DNA of 64,000 nucleotides from Candidatus Eiseniibacteriota bacterium. Lineage in GTDB: Bacteria; Eisenbacteria; RBG-16-71-46; CAIMUX01. Below, piece after piece: positions 17,382 to 26,418 of the stretch. Where the stretch lies: positions 370,902 to 434,901 of the forward strand of contig JADJQY010000009.1 in the NCBI GenBank assembly GCA_016712505.1. Direction: 5' to 3'. The notes below the pieces were generated by a model. That model was not told the DNA's origin, did not search any database, and saw only the letters and a program-made list of their open reading frames with translations. Position 1 is the stretch's first letter. The number at the start of each line of letters is the position of its first letter. Both the position numbers and the translations under genes were made by a program.

Positions 17382-17993
17382 ATGTCCGGAACGAGATTGG
17401 CCCACGGGGGGCGCGCGCGAGTGGCGCCGCTCGTGCCGCGCTCACCCCATCCGCGTCTTCATGCCGACCGGCATCAGCTGATTCTGCTTCTGGTCGCGCT
17501 GCTCGCGACCGCGCTCGCCCTGCTTCTCACCGCCAGTCCGGCGGCGAGCAAGGGGTGTGATCCCTCGACCCCGGCCGAGGTGCCGCGTTGCTGGGCTTCG
17601 GCCCTCAACAACGCCGACTGGAAGCTGCTCGACGAGATGCTGAGCGCCGACTTCCAGCAGCAGGTGACCGGACCGTCCGGAGCGGTCGCGCTGCGCGACA
17701 AGGACGAGTTCGAGCGTTCGCTTGCCGCGTTGCTCGATCCGCGTCAGGTGGTGAAGTTCGAGGCCACGTTCAGTGACTCGTTGGTCGTGACCGAGCGGAG
17801 CATCACGCGCTGGCGGGTCGACACCGTGCTGCTGCTCTCCTACGTGCCGCGCCTGGCCGACGGAAGCGAGGGGAAAGCAATCAAGACTCGCGCACCGGTT
17901 TCGCTCTTCGTGCAGCGCGCGATCGAGCCGATGCCGCACTACGAGCTGCACCGCTGGGAGACGGTGTCGAAGGCGGCGAGTCCGATTCTGTAA
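17382..17993 (+). CDS. Secreted or membrane-anchored NTF2-like (SnoaL/DUF4440-type) protein
   Basis: 203 residues. ATG 17382 is preceded by GGAGAGGAGG. One hydrophobic segment (LILLLVALLATALALLLTA) serves as signal or anchor. The mature part has a CWASALNNADWKLLDEMLSADFQQQV opening, then alternating strands (VVKFEATFSDSLVVTERSITRWRVDTVLLLSY), fitting the cone-shaped NTF2-like fold. No catalytic residues can be assigned. The 295 bp upstream hold short hairpins (cgctcc/ggagcg near 17138; gacccgc/gcgggtc near 17340) but no recognised riboswitch. Function unknown. Confidence 0.65.
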   Translation: MSGTRLAHGGRARVAPLVPRSPHPRLHADRHQLILLLVALLATALALLLTASPAASKGCDPSTPAEVPRCWASALNNADWKLLDEMLSADFQQQVTGPSGAVALRDKDEFERSLAALLDPRQVVKFEATFSDSLVVTERSITRWRVDTVLLLSYVPRLADGSEGKAIKTRAPVSLFVQRAIEPMPHYELHRWETVSKAASPIL

Positions 17994-18649
17994 ACGACTC
18001 GTGGCGCGGCCTGCGGTGCGCGGTTGTGCCGGTCAGCACGAGGTACGGGGAAGGGTCTTTGCCCCGGGTGGGCACTGCCTGTCCACGGTTGGGGGCTGCG
18101 CGCCCCAGGGAGGGCGGCTGCGTGCCCGGGCAGATGGCTGCGTGCCCAGGAGCGGGAGTGCGCGTGCTCAGGCGGCGGGGTCCGGTCTGTGCGCCGACGT
18201 ACGTCCTTGCGTCCTTGCGTTCTTGCGTCCGTGCGTCCGTGCATACGTGCATACGTGCATACATGCACACGTACGTGCGTGAGTTACAGGCGAGGTCGCG
18301 GCTGTTCGCCGCGGATGCGGTGGCGGCGTGCGACGACGCAGTTAGCGCGACGGGAGGAGCAGGCTCGCGTCGCAACGATCCGCAGTGTTTCGAAGAATTC
18401 GCTTGACGCTCCGTTCACCGCGACCGCGCGGGGCTTGGCGGACGGAGTCTCTCCGCGCTCAGGCCGCGATAGGGTACGCGTCAGGCGCTGATCGCGCGAT
18501 CTTCTCGCAGCGCGCGTGAAATCAGACCAGATGTCTCCTCGCCGCCCCTCCAGTGAGTCCGCGCAACCCACATCTACAATGCGAACTCGGCACGGGTCGA
18601 TCGTGCGGATGGCGCGTCGTGGTGTACGTGGGGCAAGGAGGGACGAAAG
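17994..18649. other. 656-bp noncoding region with simple repeats
   Basis: No open frame here has a plausible start signal or protein-like composition. The first half holds imperfect copies of ggctgcgtgccc (about 18090-18150) and the second an 8-bp tandem array (18202-18281). The HNH gene's ribosome-binding site (AAGGAGGG) is at the right end. Confidence 0.6.
18202..18281. repeat. 8-bp tandem array, ten diverging units
   Basis: Units run cgtccttg, cgtccttg, cgttcttg, cgtccgtg, cgtccgtg, catacgtg, catacgtg, catacatg, cacacgta, cgtgcgtg. Neighbouring units are most alike, as expected from slippage. Positions 18238-18281 are 44 bp of unbroken purine-pyrimidine alternation, a classic Z-DNA-prone sequence. 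Confidence 0.85.
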
Positions 18650-19891
18650 ATGACGGAACGAGTCGAATCGTCGGTGGAGCAGAGGGCGCCGGGGGAGACC
18701 AGGGGAACTCTCCGGCTACCCCGCGTGGCCTCGGAGACTTGGGCGGCAGTTCCGGACCGGCGGCTCCTCGAGGCGCTGAACCACCTGGTGGCGCGCGAGC
18801 AGGAGGCGACCGCCGAGCTGCTGCTCTGTCTCGCCGAGGTCGACGCGCGACGCCTCTATCTGGAAGAAGGGTGTGCATCGCTGTTCTCGTATTGCACGAC
18901 GGTCCTTCACCTCTCCGAAGGGGCGGCCTACTACCGAATCACCGCCGCTCGCGGCGCGCGGCGCTTCCCGCGCCTGGTCGAGCTGATCGCGAGCGGGGCA
19001 CTTCATCTGAGCGGCATTTGCCTCCTGCTTCCCCTCCTCGACGAGGCGAACGCAACCCGACTCCTCACGGCCGCCACACACCAGAGCAAGCGGGAGATCG
19101 AGGCTCTCGTGGCGTCCGAGCGGGGGCGGTCGGCTCCCGCGGGTCCATCGGTGCGCGCGGAGACTCGCGTATCTCGCGATCGGACGCGCCACACGGAGTC
19201 CGCACAGCAATGCCTCGCCGTGTCCGGCGAACCGGCGGAGCGTGCGCAGGCGACGGAGTGTGCGCAGGCGACGTCGTCGGCCGACCCACTCGAGGCCTCG
19301 ACCGAGCCGCGGAGTGTCGTTGCACCTCCTTTCCGTCGGCGGGCGGACGGCTCGCTGGAGATGCGGATCGGTGCGCACGATTCGACCGCCGATCTGTTTC
19401 GCCGCGCGCGCGACCTCTGTCGTCACCAGAATCCGAGTGGCGACGCCGAGACCCTCCTCCGTGCCGCCCTCTCCGCTCTCATCGCCCAGGTGGAGCGGCG
19501 ACGGGTGGGATCAAGCCGGAAGCGGACCGAGGCGGGACCGAAGCGCGACGCGATCGTTCCTGCCGTGGGAACCTCGGCGGCACCGGCACAGGAGGCGACG
19601 CGATCACGCTACATTCCGGTTGCCGTGCGGCGGGTGGTCTGGGAGCGGGACGGTGGCCAATGCGCGTTCGTCGGTCGAAACGGGCGCCGTTGCGATGTCG
19701 GCGCGTTTCTCGAGTTCCACCACCATGATCCCTTCGCGCGCGGCGGCCCGCCCACGGTGGAGAACCTCTCGCTCTTCTGCTCCGCGCACAACCAGCACGA
19801 AGGTCGGCGCGCGTTCGGACCCAACCGTGGCGGCGGCGCGCATCGCACATCGCACACCGCACAGCGCACAGCGGAACTCCCCCCGGGGTGA
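18650..19891 (+). CDS. HNH endonuclease (DUF222-like N-terminus)
   Basis: 413 residues. ATG 18650 follows AAGGAGGGACGAA. The N-terminal helical part (LLEALNHLVAREQEATAELLLCLAEVDARRLYLE) resembles the DUF222/HNH group, and a variable linker follows. The C-terminal HNH domain reads VWERDGGQCAFVGRNGRRC, then FLEFHHHDPFARGG and NLSLFCSAHNQHEGRRAFG, giving a complete set of metal-binding His/Asn and two Cys pairs. Such enzymes are standalone nucleases, often present in multiple copies, and sometimes linked to mobile elements. The stop codon lies inside palindrome copy 3, which provides the last codons. Confidence 0.85.
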   Translation: MTERVESSVEQRAPGETRGTLRLPRVASETWAAVPDRRLLEALNHLVAREQEATAELLLCLAEVDARRLYLEEGCASLFSYCTTVLHLSEGAAYYRITAARGARRFPRLVELIASGALHLSGICLLLPLLDEANATRLLTAATHQSKREIEALVASERGRSAPAGPSVRAETRVSRDRTRHTESAQQCLAVSGEPAERAQATECAQATSSADPLEASTEPRSVVAPPFRRRADGSLEMRIGAHDSTADLFRRARDLCRHQNPSGDAETLLRAALSALIAQVERRRVGSSRKRTEAGPKRDAIVPAVGTSAAPAQEATRSRYIPVAVRRVVWERDGGQCAFVGRNGRRCDVGAFLEFHHHDPFARGGPPTVENLSLFCSAHNQHEGRRAFGPNRGGGAHRTSHTAQRTAELPPG

Positions 19892-19895
19892 GTTC
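19864..19895. repeat. Palindromic element copy 3, overlapping the HNH stop codon
   Basis: gaactccccccggggtgagttc (19874-19895) is palindromic with one mismatched pair. The 31 bp from 19864 to 19894 are identical to 21977-22007. On its left lie four 7-bp units of the form cgcaca(t/c/g), echoing the tandem repeats beside copy 1. The tga of the nuclease gene is inside the element (19889-19891). Confidence 0.8.
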
Positions 19896-20092
19896 GCGTG
19901 GGTTCGCGACTCTCGCACGCACGCAACTGCGCAGGCGGAGCCCGCAGAAGTCCGGAACCGCTCCCGCAGGGAACCAGACCGGTCGGGTCGACCTGTTCAT
20001 TCGATGTACCCAAGGGAACGAAGTACCTCGAGCTGTTCGCGACTGAGGCGGGCGGTGATCGGGACCCCCGCTCGCCCCTGAGTCGCGAGACG

Positions 20093-21828
20093 TCAGTCAC
20101 GCAGCACCTGGAGTTGGCTCGTCCCGACCGCAGAGTCAACTTCCCAGAGATTTCGCCGCTCCTCCGGGTCCGCGAACAGATCGTAGTGCTCGACGTCCCG
20201 CAGGGGATGCAGCCAGGCGTGTGTCTTGGTGAGACTCGTTCGCACCACCGCCTGCTCTCCGTTGAGATCTGCGAACGCCGGGGGACTCGATCGGGAAGCG
20301 CCCAGCGAATCGACGAAGTGCATCGAGAGGTCCATAGCGGGAAACGGGGTCGGGGCGGCCGTGCCAAACGTGGGAGGAGTGGTGACGCGCGCCAGACCCA
20401 GGATGGTGGGGGCTACGTCCATCAATCGGACCTGTTGCTCGACGAGGTGCCCGGAGGGGACGGCGGGTGGATATCGCAGGAGGAGCGGCACGAGCAGAGT
20501 CTCGTCGTAGAGGTTCTTGCGGTGTCCAGTCTGCCCGTGCTCGTAGAATTCGTCGCCGTGATCCGACGTGACCACGATCAGCGTTCGGTCCAGCTGTCCG
20601 TGAGACTCGAGCAGATCGATCATCATGCCGACGTGGAGATCCGTGTAGCGGATCTCTCCATCGTACAGCGCGATGTCACGCGCGAGGACGCCCGGGGCCA
20701 CAGCGACGGCGGTTCGAGCCGACAAGGACTCTGCGCGGGCCTCATCGGGGGAAAACAGCGTGTCGAACGGAGGTGGCGGGTCGTAGTCGAGATGCGGGTC
20801 CCACATATGAACAAAGGCGAAGAACGGTCGAGGCGATGCCCGTTCGATCCAGCCCTCGAACCACCGAGCGAATGCGCGCTGCAGCTTCGGGGAGTTGACC
20901 GCCCGGTGGGCCTGCGGCTTGTTTCCGGCAACGGCGGTGTAGTCATCGTACAGGTCGAAGCCGCGCGAGAAACCATATCCTGCATCCAAGAAAGGCGCAC
21001 TCACGAACGCCGCCGTCTCGTAGCCGCTTGCCTGCAGTACCTGGGCGAGCGACACGGTGGAGGAGGAGATCTGAGCCGTCGGAACGATGACGCCGTGCAG
21101 CTCGGGCGGGAGCGCGGTGAGAGGGGTGACGTGCGACGGCAGGGTCCAGGTGGTCGGTGCGACGACGGTCTGGAATCTCGTACCTTCGCGGCTCAGCTGA
21201 TCGAGACGAGGCGAAGTGGGGCGTGCGTAGCCATAACACCCCAGGTGATCCCGCCGCAGCGAGTCGATGGAGATCAGGAGGATGTTTGGCGCGCCCGGGG
21301 ACGGTGCCACCGGCATGGGTGCTGGGATCTGCGTGTGCCGTGCCCGCATGTACTGCACGCTGGCCGCGGCTCCCAGTGCAGCCAGGATGCCGACCGTTGC
21401 GAGGTTAAGCCTCCGCAAGGCGCATCGAGGAGATGGGTGGGGGGCGGTGGTCCGGTTCCGGCCGGAATAGCGATCCGCGCCGTGCGCTTCATTCGCGCGA
21501 GAGTTCTCCCCAGCGACCAGATCGCTCCTGCCATTCCGCCCGTCACCATGCCGATCGCGCACGCTGCGAGCAGGAACCCAGCTGGAGGTAGCCCGCTCGC
21601 TCCAAGTTCGACCGGCTGATGAATCCCGTTTGGGAGGAACTGCAGCAGATTGACATTTATCTCGCCGCAGACCCTTCGGCCTACCCAGATCGGATAGAGC
21701 TCCCGAAGCCGAATGGTCGCATTGTTCGCGGGCAAGAACAGAGCGTGGATGAGCGTGGAGAGCGCGCCCAGCGCGAGAAACGCCGCGAGCCGGTCAAGCT
21801 CCGATCGACTCAGTCTGGAGTGCCACAT
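20093..21828 (-). CDS. Membrane-anchored sulfatase/alkaline-phosphatase-superfamily protein (frameshifted)
   Basis: The N-terminal part from ATG 21828 has three membrane helices (LAAFLALGALSTLIHALFLP; AGFLLAACAIGMVTGGMAGAIW; and, after the shift, LNLATVGILAALGAAASV). The catalytic domain follows with NILLISIDSLRRDHLGCYGY (metal Asp), TTWTLPSHVTPLT, FVHMWDPHLDY, VTSDHGDEFYEHG and TGHRKNLYDE. One added C in the six-G run at 21439-21444 joins the two frames as GTGPPPPHPSPRCALRRL. The usual formylglycine Cys/Ser in C/S-x-P-x-R is replaced by T-L-P-S-H, so a sulfatase-like hydrolase or phosphotransferase with a Thr nucleophile is possible. It is predicted to act at the outer face of the inner membrane. 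Confidence 0.75.
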
Positions 21829-21976
21829 GGTGTCAGAGTATCAGACGAGGGTCGCGTCGCCTCGGAGCGTGGGGAGGCCCCGGGTGGCGAGGGGCTGTTG
21901 CTCGTTCCCGACGAGGCTCAGGTGTCGTGTCATGCTGTCGATCTCAGGGTGATCAGGGGGGATTGCGTCAAACGCC

Positions 21977-22007
21977 GCGCACAGCGGAACTCCCCCCGGG
22001 GTGAGTT
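21977..22007. repeat. Palindromic element copy 4
   Basis: 31 bp identical to copy 3, with core aactccccccggggtgagtt. It is located between the start of the sulfatase-fold gene and the end of the porin gene, both on the minus strand, about 66 bp after the porin stop. Confidence 0.8.
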
Positions 22008-22073
22008 TGGGTGGGGCACAGGCGATGCAAACGACTTCAGACCGGGCGATCGTCGCTCGCGCCGCCGCCGCTC

Positions 22074-23687
22074 TCAGCCCCCGAGCGAGAACTCGTGGAT
22101 CGGGACGGTGAGCAGCAGGCGAAGTTCCTGCGACTTCTCCTGGTACTTGGCGGTGCCGTGGATCAGCCAGCCGACGGCCTCGCGCGGGAAGAACATCCCG
22201 CCGCGCAGGCTCAGAGTGGCATCATTGCGCAGCTTCCAGTCGATCCGGCCGTCGATCTCGCTGCCAAGCTGGGTCGAGATCGCGCTGCCGAACTCGTCCG
22301 CGCTGATCACGCCATCGGTGTTGCCGTCGGCCCAGCCGCGGATCGCCTTGGTCGCCCGAATGAGCGAGAAGCTGCCGGTGACCCGCGTTCCGCGGGTGGC
22401 TTGGAGAGCCGCGTGGGCCTGCAGGACACGCGTGTTCTCGAGCCCGCGGTAGCCGCGAACGAAGGGGGAGCCGAGGCCGCCGGGAGCGATCCCCTGCTCG
22501 TCGAGCGCGATCGTGTCTTCCCAGATCTCGGTCAGGCCGAAGTACCCGTTGGTGTGGAGGGAATTGATGTTCCCCTCGCCGGTGCGCGGATCGTCGTCGC
22601 CCGAGCCCTGGGCAAACGTGCCGCCCAGTTCGATGCGGGATCCAGCGAGCGCGAAGCGCGCGTAGAGATTTGATCCGGTCAGGTCGCCATTGTTCACGTC
22701 GAACCGCTCGAAGGTGCCGGAGTCGGAGTTGGGCACCCGGTCGGTGCCGGAGAGCTGGTCGAGCTCGGCGTCGATCTGGAGGATGCCGCGGCGCAACGCG
22801 AGGCTGGCACCGAAGACCTTGGCGGTCGAGATGTTCGGACGGAAGCGCGCGTCGAGCGAATAGCCGTCGGGCAGGAGGGTCGAGCCGTCGGCGTTGCCGC
22901 GATCGTTGTACGACGCGAAGAAGGGGCTCAGCTTGAAGCCGCCCCCGCGGGTCGCGAAGTCCCAGCGGGTGAACCAGAGATCGGCATCGCGACCATCCGG
23001 ACCGCCCCCGGTCGCTCCGGTCCGCTTCTGATCGGTCAGGCCGTCGGCCCCCTCGGACTCCTTCGCCCAGGCGAGCGCGAGGGTCGAGTTCAGTCCGGGG
23101 AACTCCCGGTGGATCTGGAGGCCGTCGGCGTTCTCGTCGAGCACGATCCGGTTGCCGAGGCTGAAGTCCTGCCGACCGATGTACCAGCGGGTCTTCGTGC
23201 CGGGGTGCCGAAACGCGAGGTAGGCCCAATCGAGGTGAAAGGGGACGAAGGTCCCCTTGTGGGCGAACCGACCGGCGTAGCTGTCGTCTCCGGGTGGGTC
23301 CTGGTCGAGTCCCCAGACCCCCTGGCCGAGCGTCCAGGCGAGGTTGACGTTCAGATTGTCGCTCAGGATGAGCCGCGGATAGAGCTTGAGCTCCTGGGTC
23401 CAGAAGGCGTCGAAATCGGACTCATTGCCGGTCGAGGCGGCGTCGAGGGTGCGGCCGAGAAGGAAGTTCTTCTGCATCGTCGACTCGCTCCGCCAGACGC
23501 CGCGAAGGGTCAGACGCGAACGGGGCGCGCTGCTGGGGGCGTCTCCTGAGGGCGCACGGTGGGCGTCATCCTTCTGCGCGTCATCCGCGCGCGCGGGCGT
23601 GAGAACGCCCAGCGACCCCAGAAGGGTGCAGCCGACGGAAAAAACTGCCCAGCCGATCCATGACCGAGTTCCACGAGTCGCGCTCAT
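22074..23687 (-). CDS. Outer-membrane porin, alginate-export-like barrel
   Basis: 537 residues from ATG 23687, chosen because GGGAGGTG lies about ten bases upstream. The signal peptide ends near LTPARADDA. The body is strand-rich with GRQDFSLGNRIVLDENADG, LDWAYLAFRHPGTKTRWYIG and DLWFTRWDFATRGGGFKLSPFFASY, as in alginate-export (AlgE-type) barrels. An EF-hand-like calcium loop (DGNTDGVISADEF) lies near the C-terminal third. It sits 72 bp after the hydrogenase protease gene on the same strand, so it may be the last gene of that operon or have its own promoter. Solute unknown. Confidence 0.75.
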   Translation of the reverse strand: MSATRGTRSWIGWAVFSVGCTLLGSLGVLTPARADDAQKDDAHRAPSGDAPSSAPRSRLTLRGVWRSESTMQKNFLLGRTLDAASTGNESDFDAFWTQELKLYPRLILSDNLNVNLAWTLGQGVWGLDQDPPGDDSYAGRFAHKGTFVPFHLDWAYLAFRHPGTKTRWYIGRQDFSLGNRIVLDENADGLQIHREFPGLNSTLALAWAKESEGADGLTDQKRTGATGGGPDGRDADLWFTRWDFATRGGGFKLSPFFASYNDRGNADGSTLLPDGYSLDARFRPNISTAKVFGASLALRRGILQIDAELDQLSGTDRVPNSDSGTFERFDVNNGDLTGSNLYARFALAGSRIELGGTFAQGSGDDDPRTGEGNINSLHTNGYFGLTEIWEDTIALDEQGIAPGGLGSPFVRGYRGLENTRVLQAHAALQATRGTRVTGSFSLIRATKAIRGWADGNTDGVISADEFGSAISTQLGSEIDGRIDWKLRNDATLSLRGGMFFPREAVGWLIHGTAKYQEKSQELRLLLTVPIHEFSLGG

Positions 23688-23759
23688 ATCGCGTAGCACC
23701 TCCCTGTGCCGAACGGCGGCCCGATCATAGCGAGGAAGATCGGCCGGTCTAGCCTTTCC

Positions 23760-24293
23760 TTAGGTTTCGGCCGACCCGGGCCAGATCTGTGGCCCGACCT
23801 GACTTGCCGGGGGGCGCGGGGAGGACGCGCCCTCCTGGGTCAAACGCCGAGTGAGCGACCGCGAAATCCGCCGGGCAGTGCGACGCACGGCGGGGGAGAG
23901 CGGGGCGCCGAACTCGATCTCTGCCGGTTGCACCCCCAAGAGCCGGATCCGCGCCCGGTCCATCTCCGGGCAGGAAAGCCGCAGCCACCGGAGGCACTCC
24001 GGCAAGCTCAGCCGATGGGCCGATTCGTGCCGCTGCGGAAGGGCCAGTACCTCCTCCTCGCGGAAGACGCGGATCGCGCCGGGCGCTGCCCCCCAGTCGA
24101 CCGCGTCGAGCAGCCAGATGCGTCGTTCCCCGCGCCAATGGACGGCGAGATTCGAGGCGTCGCTGAAATCGTGGCGGACGCGGACCTGTTTGCCCAGCCG
24201 CGCCCGCCTGAGGCCTCGCGCGATCACCTGCCCCACCCCGTCGTCGCCGGCCCAGGGGTTGCCGTAGGCGACGATGAGGAGGCGCGCTTTCAT
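23760..24293 (-). CDS. [NiFe]-hydrogenase maturation protease (HybD/HycI type)
   Basis: 177 residues. It begins MKARLLIVAYGNPWAGDDGVG, carrying the G-N-x-x-x-x-D-D-G-V-G motif with the nickel-sensing Asp. A second acidic position is in IWLLDAVDWG and the His is in RHESAHRLSLPE. These enzymes cut the C-terminal tail from the large subunit after nickel insertion. The ATG overlaps the hydA stop by four bases. The expected tail of about 14 residues (after DPCISCSVH) is present on hydA, matching this protease. The C-terminal 50 residues are Arg/Pro-rich and poorly conserved. Confidence 0.88.
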   Translation of the reverse strand: MKARLLIVAYGNPWAGDDGVGQVIARGLRRARLGKQVRVRHDFSDASNLAVHWRGERRIWLLDAVDWGAAPGAIRVFREEEVLALPQRHESAHRLSLPECLRWLRLSCPEMDRARIRLLGVQPAEIEFGAPLSPAVRRTARRISRSLTRRLTQEGASSPRPPASQVGPQIWPGSAET

Positions 24294-25614
24294 CCGGTCC
24301 CTGCAGCGGCCGCCGGATGAGGCACGCGCGTGACGTGGACCGAGCAGGAAATGCACGGATCGTAGGCCCGCGCCACCATCTCGAGGTCGTCCTTGAGGGC
24401 CACGTCATCGATCGGGGATCGCAGCAGCGACTGGGCCGCGCTGCGCAGATCTCCTTCCACATTGGCCAGGTTCTGCGCGGTCGGAGTGATCACGTTTGCC
24501 TCGATCACCCGCCCCTCTTCGTTGATCACATACTCGTGGAAGAGCACCCCGCGTGGCACCTCGATGGCAGCCACCCCGCGCCCGGCGCGGATCGGGTGCG
24601 GCGCGTCGCTCTCCGGCTCGCGCGGGCTGGCCAGGAGCTCGTCGATCAGTTCGATGCCGTGCTCGGCGCAGTGCACCAGCTCGACCAGCTGGGCTCGGGT
24701 GTTCCAGAGCACGTTGTCCGGCACCCCGTCGGGGAAGAGGCGGTCCCGGGTCGCCGCGGCGCGCCCGGTGAGGTAGTGGCCGAAAAGCTTGAGCCGGGCG
24801 AGCGAGCCGGTCATGTAGCTCCCCGAACCGGCGAGGGTCGAGTGCTTGGCGTGGGAGTGGGGCAGCTCGAATTCCCGCACCACGTCGCGGTAGCGGTCGA
24901 TCGCGAACTCCTGGCCGTCCGAGGTCACGATCGCAACCCCGCGGAAGCGAAACGCCTCTTCGTAGGGGCGGAGGGCCAGGAAGAGCGCCGGGCGTTCGGC
25001 CCAGGCGGGGATGGGCAGTGAAGCGATCAGCTCGACCGCGCCGGCCAGGGGTTCGAGCGTCTTCTCCAGTTCCTCCCGGATGGCGCGCAGCTCGCCGAGG
25101 TCCGGCTCGCGGCCGAACCCTCCGATGCGCGGGTTGACCGGGTGGATGGCACGTCCACCGATCCCTCCTGGATCCGGTTACCGAGCTGCTTCAGCTTGAG
25201 GCCGAAGGTCACCTCGCGCGGGTGCGAGGCGGCCAGCTCGAGCACCGAGGGAACGTGGAAGAAGTCGGGCAGGGCGAGGGCGAAAATGTGCAGGGCGTGC
25301 GACTCGATGGTCGACCCGAGCAGCAGCAGTCCGCGCAGGGTGTGCGTGCGCGTCGACACGGTGATCCCGAGGGCGTCCTCCAGGGCCATGAGCGCGGCTA
25401 CGGTGTGGGAGGCGGAGCAGATGGCGCAGACCCGGGTGATGATTCCCTGCACGTCGTCGACATGCTTGCCCCGCAGCAGCGCCTCGTAGTAGCGGCTCCC
25501 CTCGTACACCTCGAGGTTCACCTCGCGCACCTCGTCGTCCTCGATCCGGACGTAGATGCCGCCGTGTCCCTCGACGCGGCCAAGATGAGGAATCGACAGC
25601 GTACGCTTGCTCAT
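24290..25614 (-). CDS. hydA: Group 3b [NiFe]-hydrogenase large (alpha) subunit (frameshifted)
   Basis: N-terminal part 25614 to about 25165: LSIPHLGRVEGHGGIYVRI, then the L1 nickel motif RVCAICSASHT. C-terminal part to 24290: HSKHSTL-type region (ELPHSHAKHSTL), then the L2 motif DPCISCSVH followed by a short cleavable tail. The join needs one extra base in the CCC at 25163-25165, giving NRIQEGIGGRAIHPVNPRIGG, the conserved region of group 3 enzymes. All four nickel cysteines are present (two in L1, two in L2). It forms the H2-activating core of a soluble NAD(P)-linked hydrogenase (sulfhydrogenase type) with HydB, HydG and HydD. Confidence 0.88.
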
Positions 25615-26408
25615 GAGCGACCTCCTCGCGCCCGTTCGCGCGCATGCTCACGCTCCAGCCCCAGTTTCATCCAGACCGGGGCGGAGAAAGCCTCCATCTT
25701 GCGGGCGATCTCGACCCAGGAGATGCCGCGGTCCTGGAACATGGTGATGTTCGCGTCGTAGTTCGGCTCCTCGACCGGGCCACGGCAGCCGGCGCAGGGT
25801 ACGCCGTGCGAAGGACAACGCGCGCCGCAGCCGGCGCGGGTCATCGCCCCGCAGCAGACCTCCTTGTAGTGGACCACGCGGCAGAGATTCTCCCGCGTCT
25901 TGCACTCCCAGCAGACCGGGACGTTCAGGAACTCCGGCTTTCCTCCGCAGAGGATGGCGTTCAAGAGACGGAGAAACTCATGACGTTCGATCGGGCAGCC
26001 GGGCAGGCGGAACTCGAACGGGACGAAGTCGGTCGCGGGGCGGGCCTCGCGGGTGTCGAGGAACTCGGCCCCGCCGGCGTACACCTCGCGACGCAGCACC
26101 TCGCGAGGGAGTTCGTTCCGCATCGCCGGGAGTCCGCCCCAGACCGCGCAGGTCCCGAGCGCCACCAGGGTGCGGCTCCGGGCGCGAATCGACTTCAGAT
26201 AGGCGAGATCGCGCTCCGTCGCCACCACCCCTTCCACGAAGGCCACGTCGAGCGGGGTGTTCGAATCGTTCTGCGAGCGGGCCATGACCCAGTCGACGAT
26301 CTCCACCCGCTCCGCGATGCGGAGCAGTTCGTCCTCGCAGTTCAAGATCTGCAGCTGGTCGCCGGCGCAGCCGGTCAGACCAAAGATGCCAACCTTGGGA
26401 GCCGACAT
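25611..26408 (-). CDS. hydD: Group 3b [NiFe]-hydrogenase small (delta) subunit
   Basis: 265 residues without a Tat signal, as expected for cytoplasmic group 3 enzymes. The proximal cluster ligands are seen in LTGCAGDQ, GTCAVWGG and LPGCPIE. The medial and distal cluster Cys groups are CWECKTRENLC and AGCGARCPSHGVPCAGC. It transfers electrons from the nickel site in HydA to the HydG/HydB diaphorase part. Its stop overlaps the hydA start by four bases. The C-terminus is Arg/Glu-rich. Confidence 0.9.
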   Translation of the reverse strand: MSAPKVGIFGLTGCAGDQLQILNCEDELLRIAERVEIVDWVMARSQNDSNTPLDVAFVEGVVATERDLAYLKSIRARSRTLVALGTCAVWGGLPAMRNELPREVLRREVYAGGAEFLDTREARPATDFVPFEFRLPGCPIERHEFLRLLNAILCGGKPEFLNVPVCWECKTRENLCRVVHYKEVCCGAMTRAGCGARCPSHGVPCAGCRGPVEEPNYDANITMFQDRGISWVEIARKMEAFSAPVWMKLGLEREHARERARGGRS

Positions 26409-26418
26409 CGGGGCCTCC

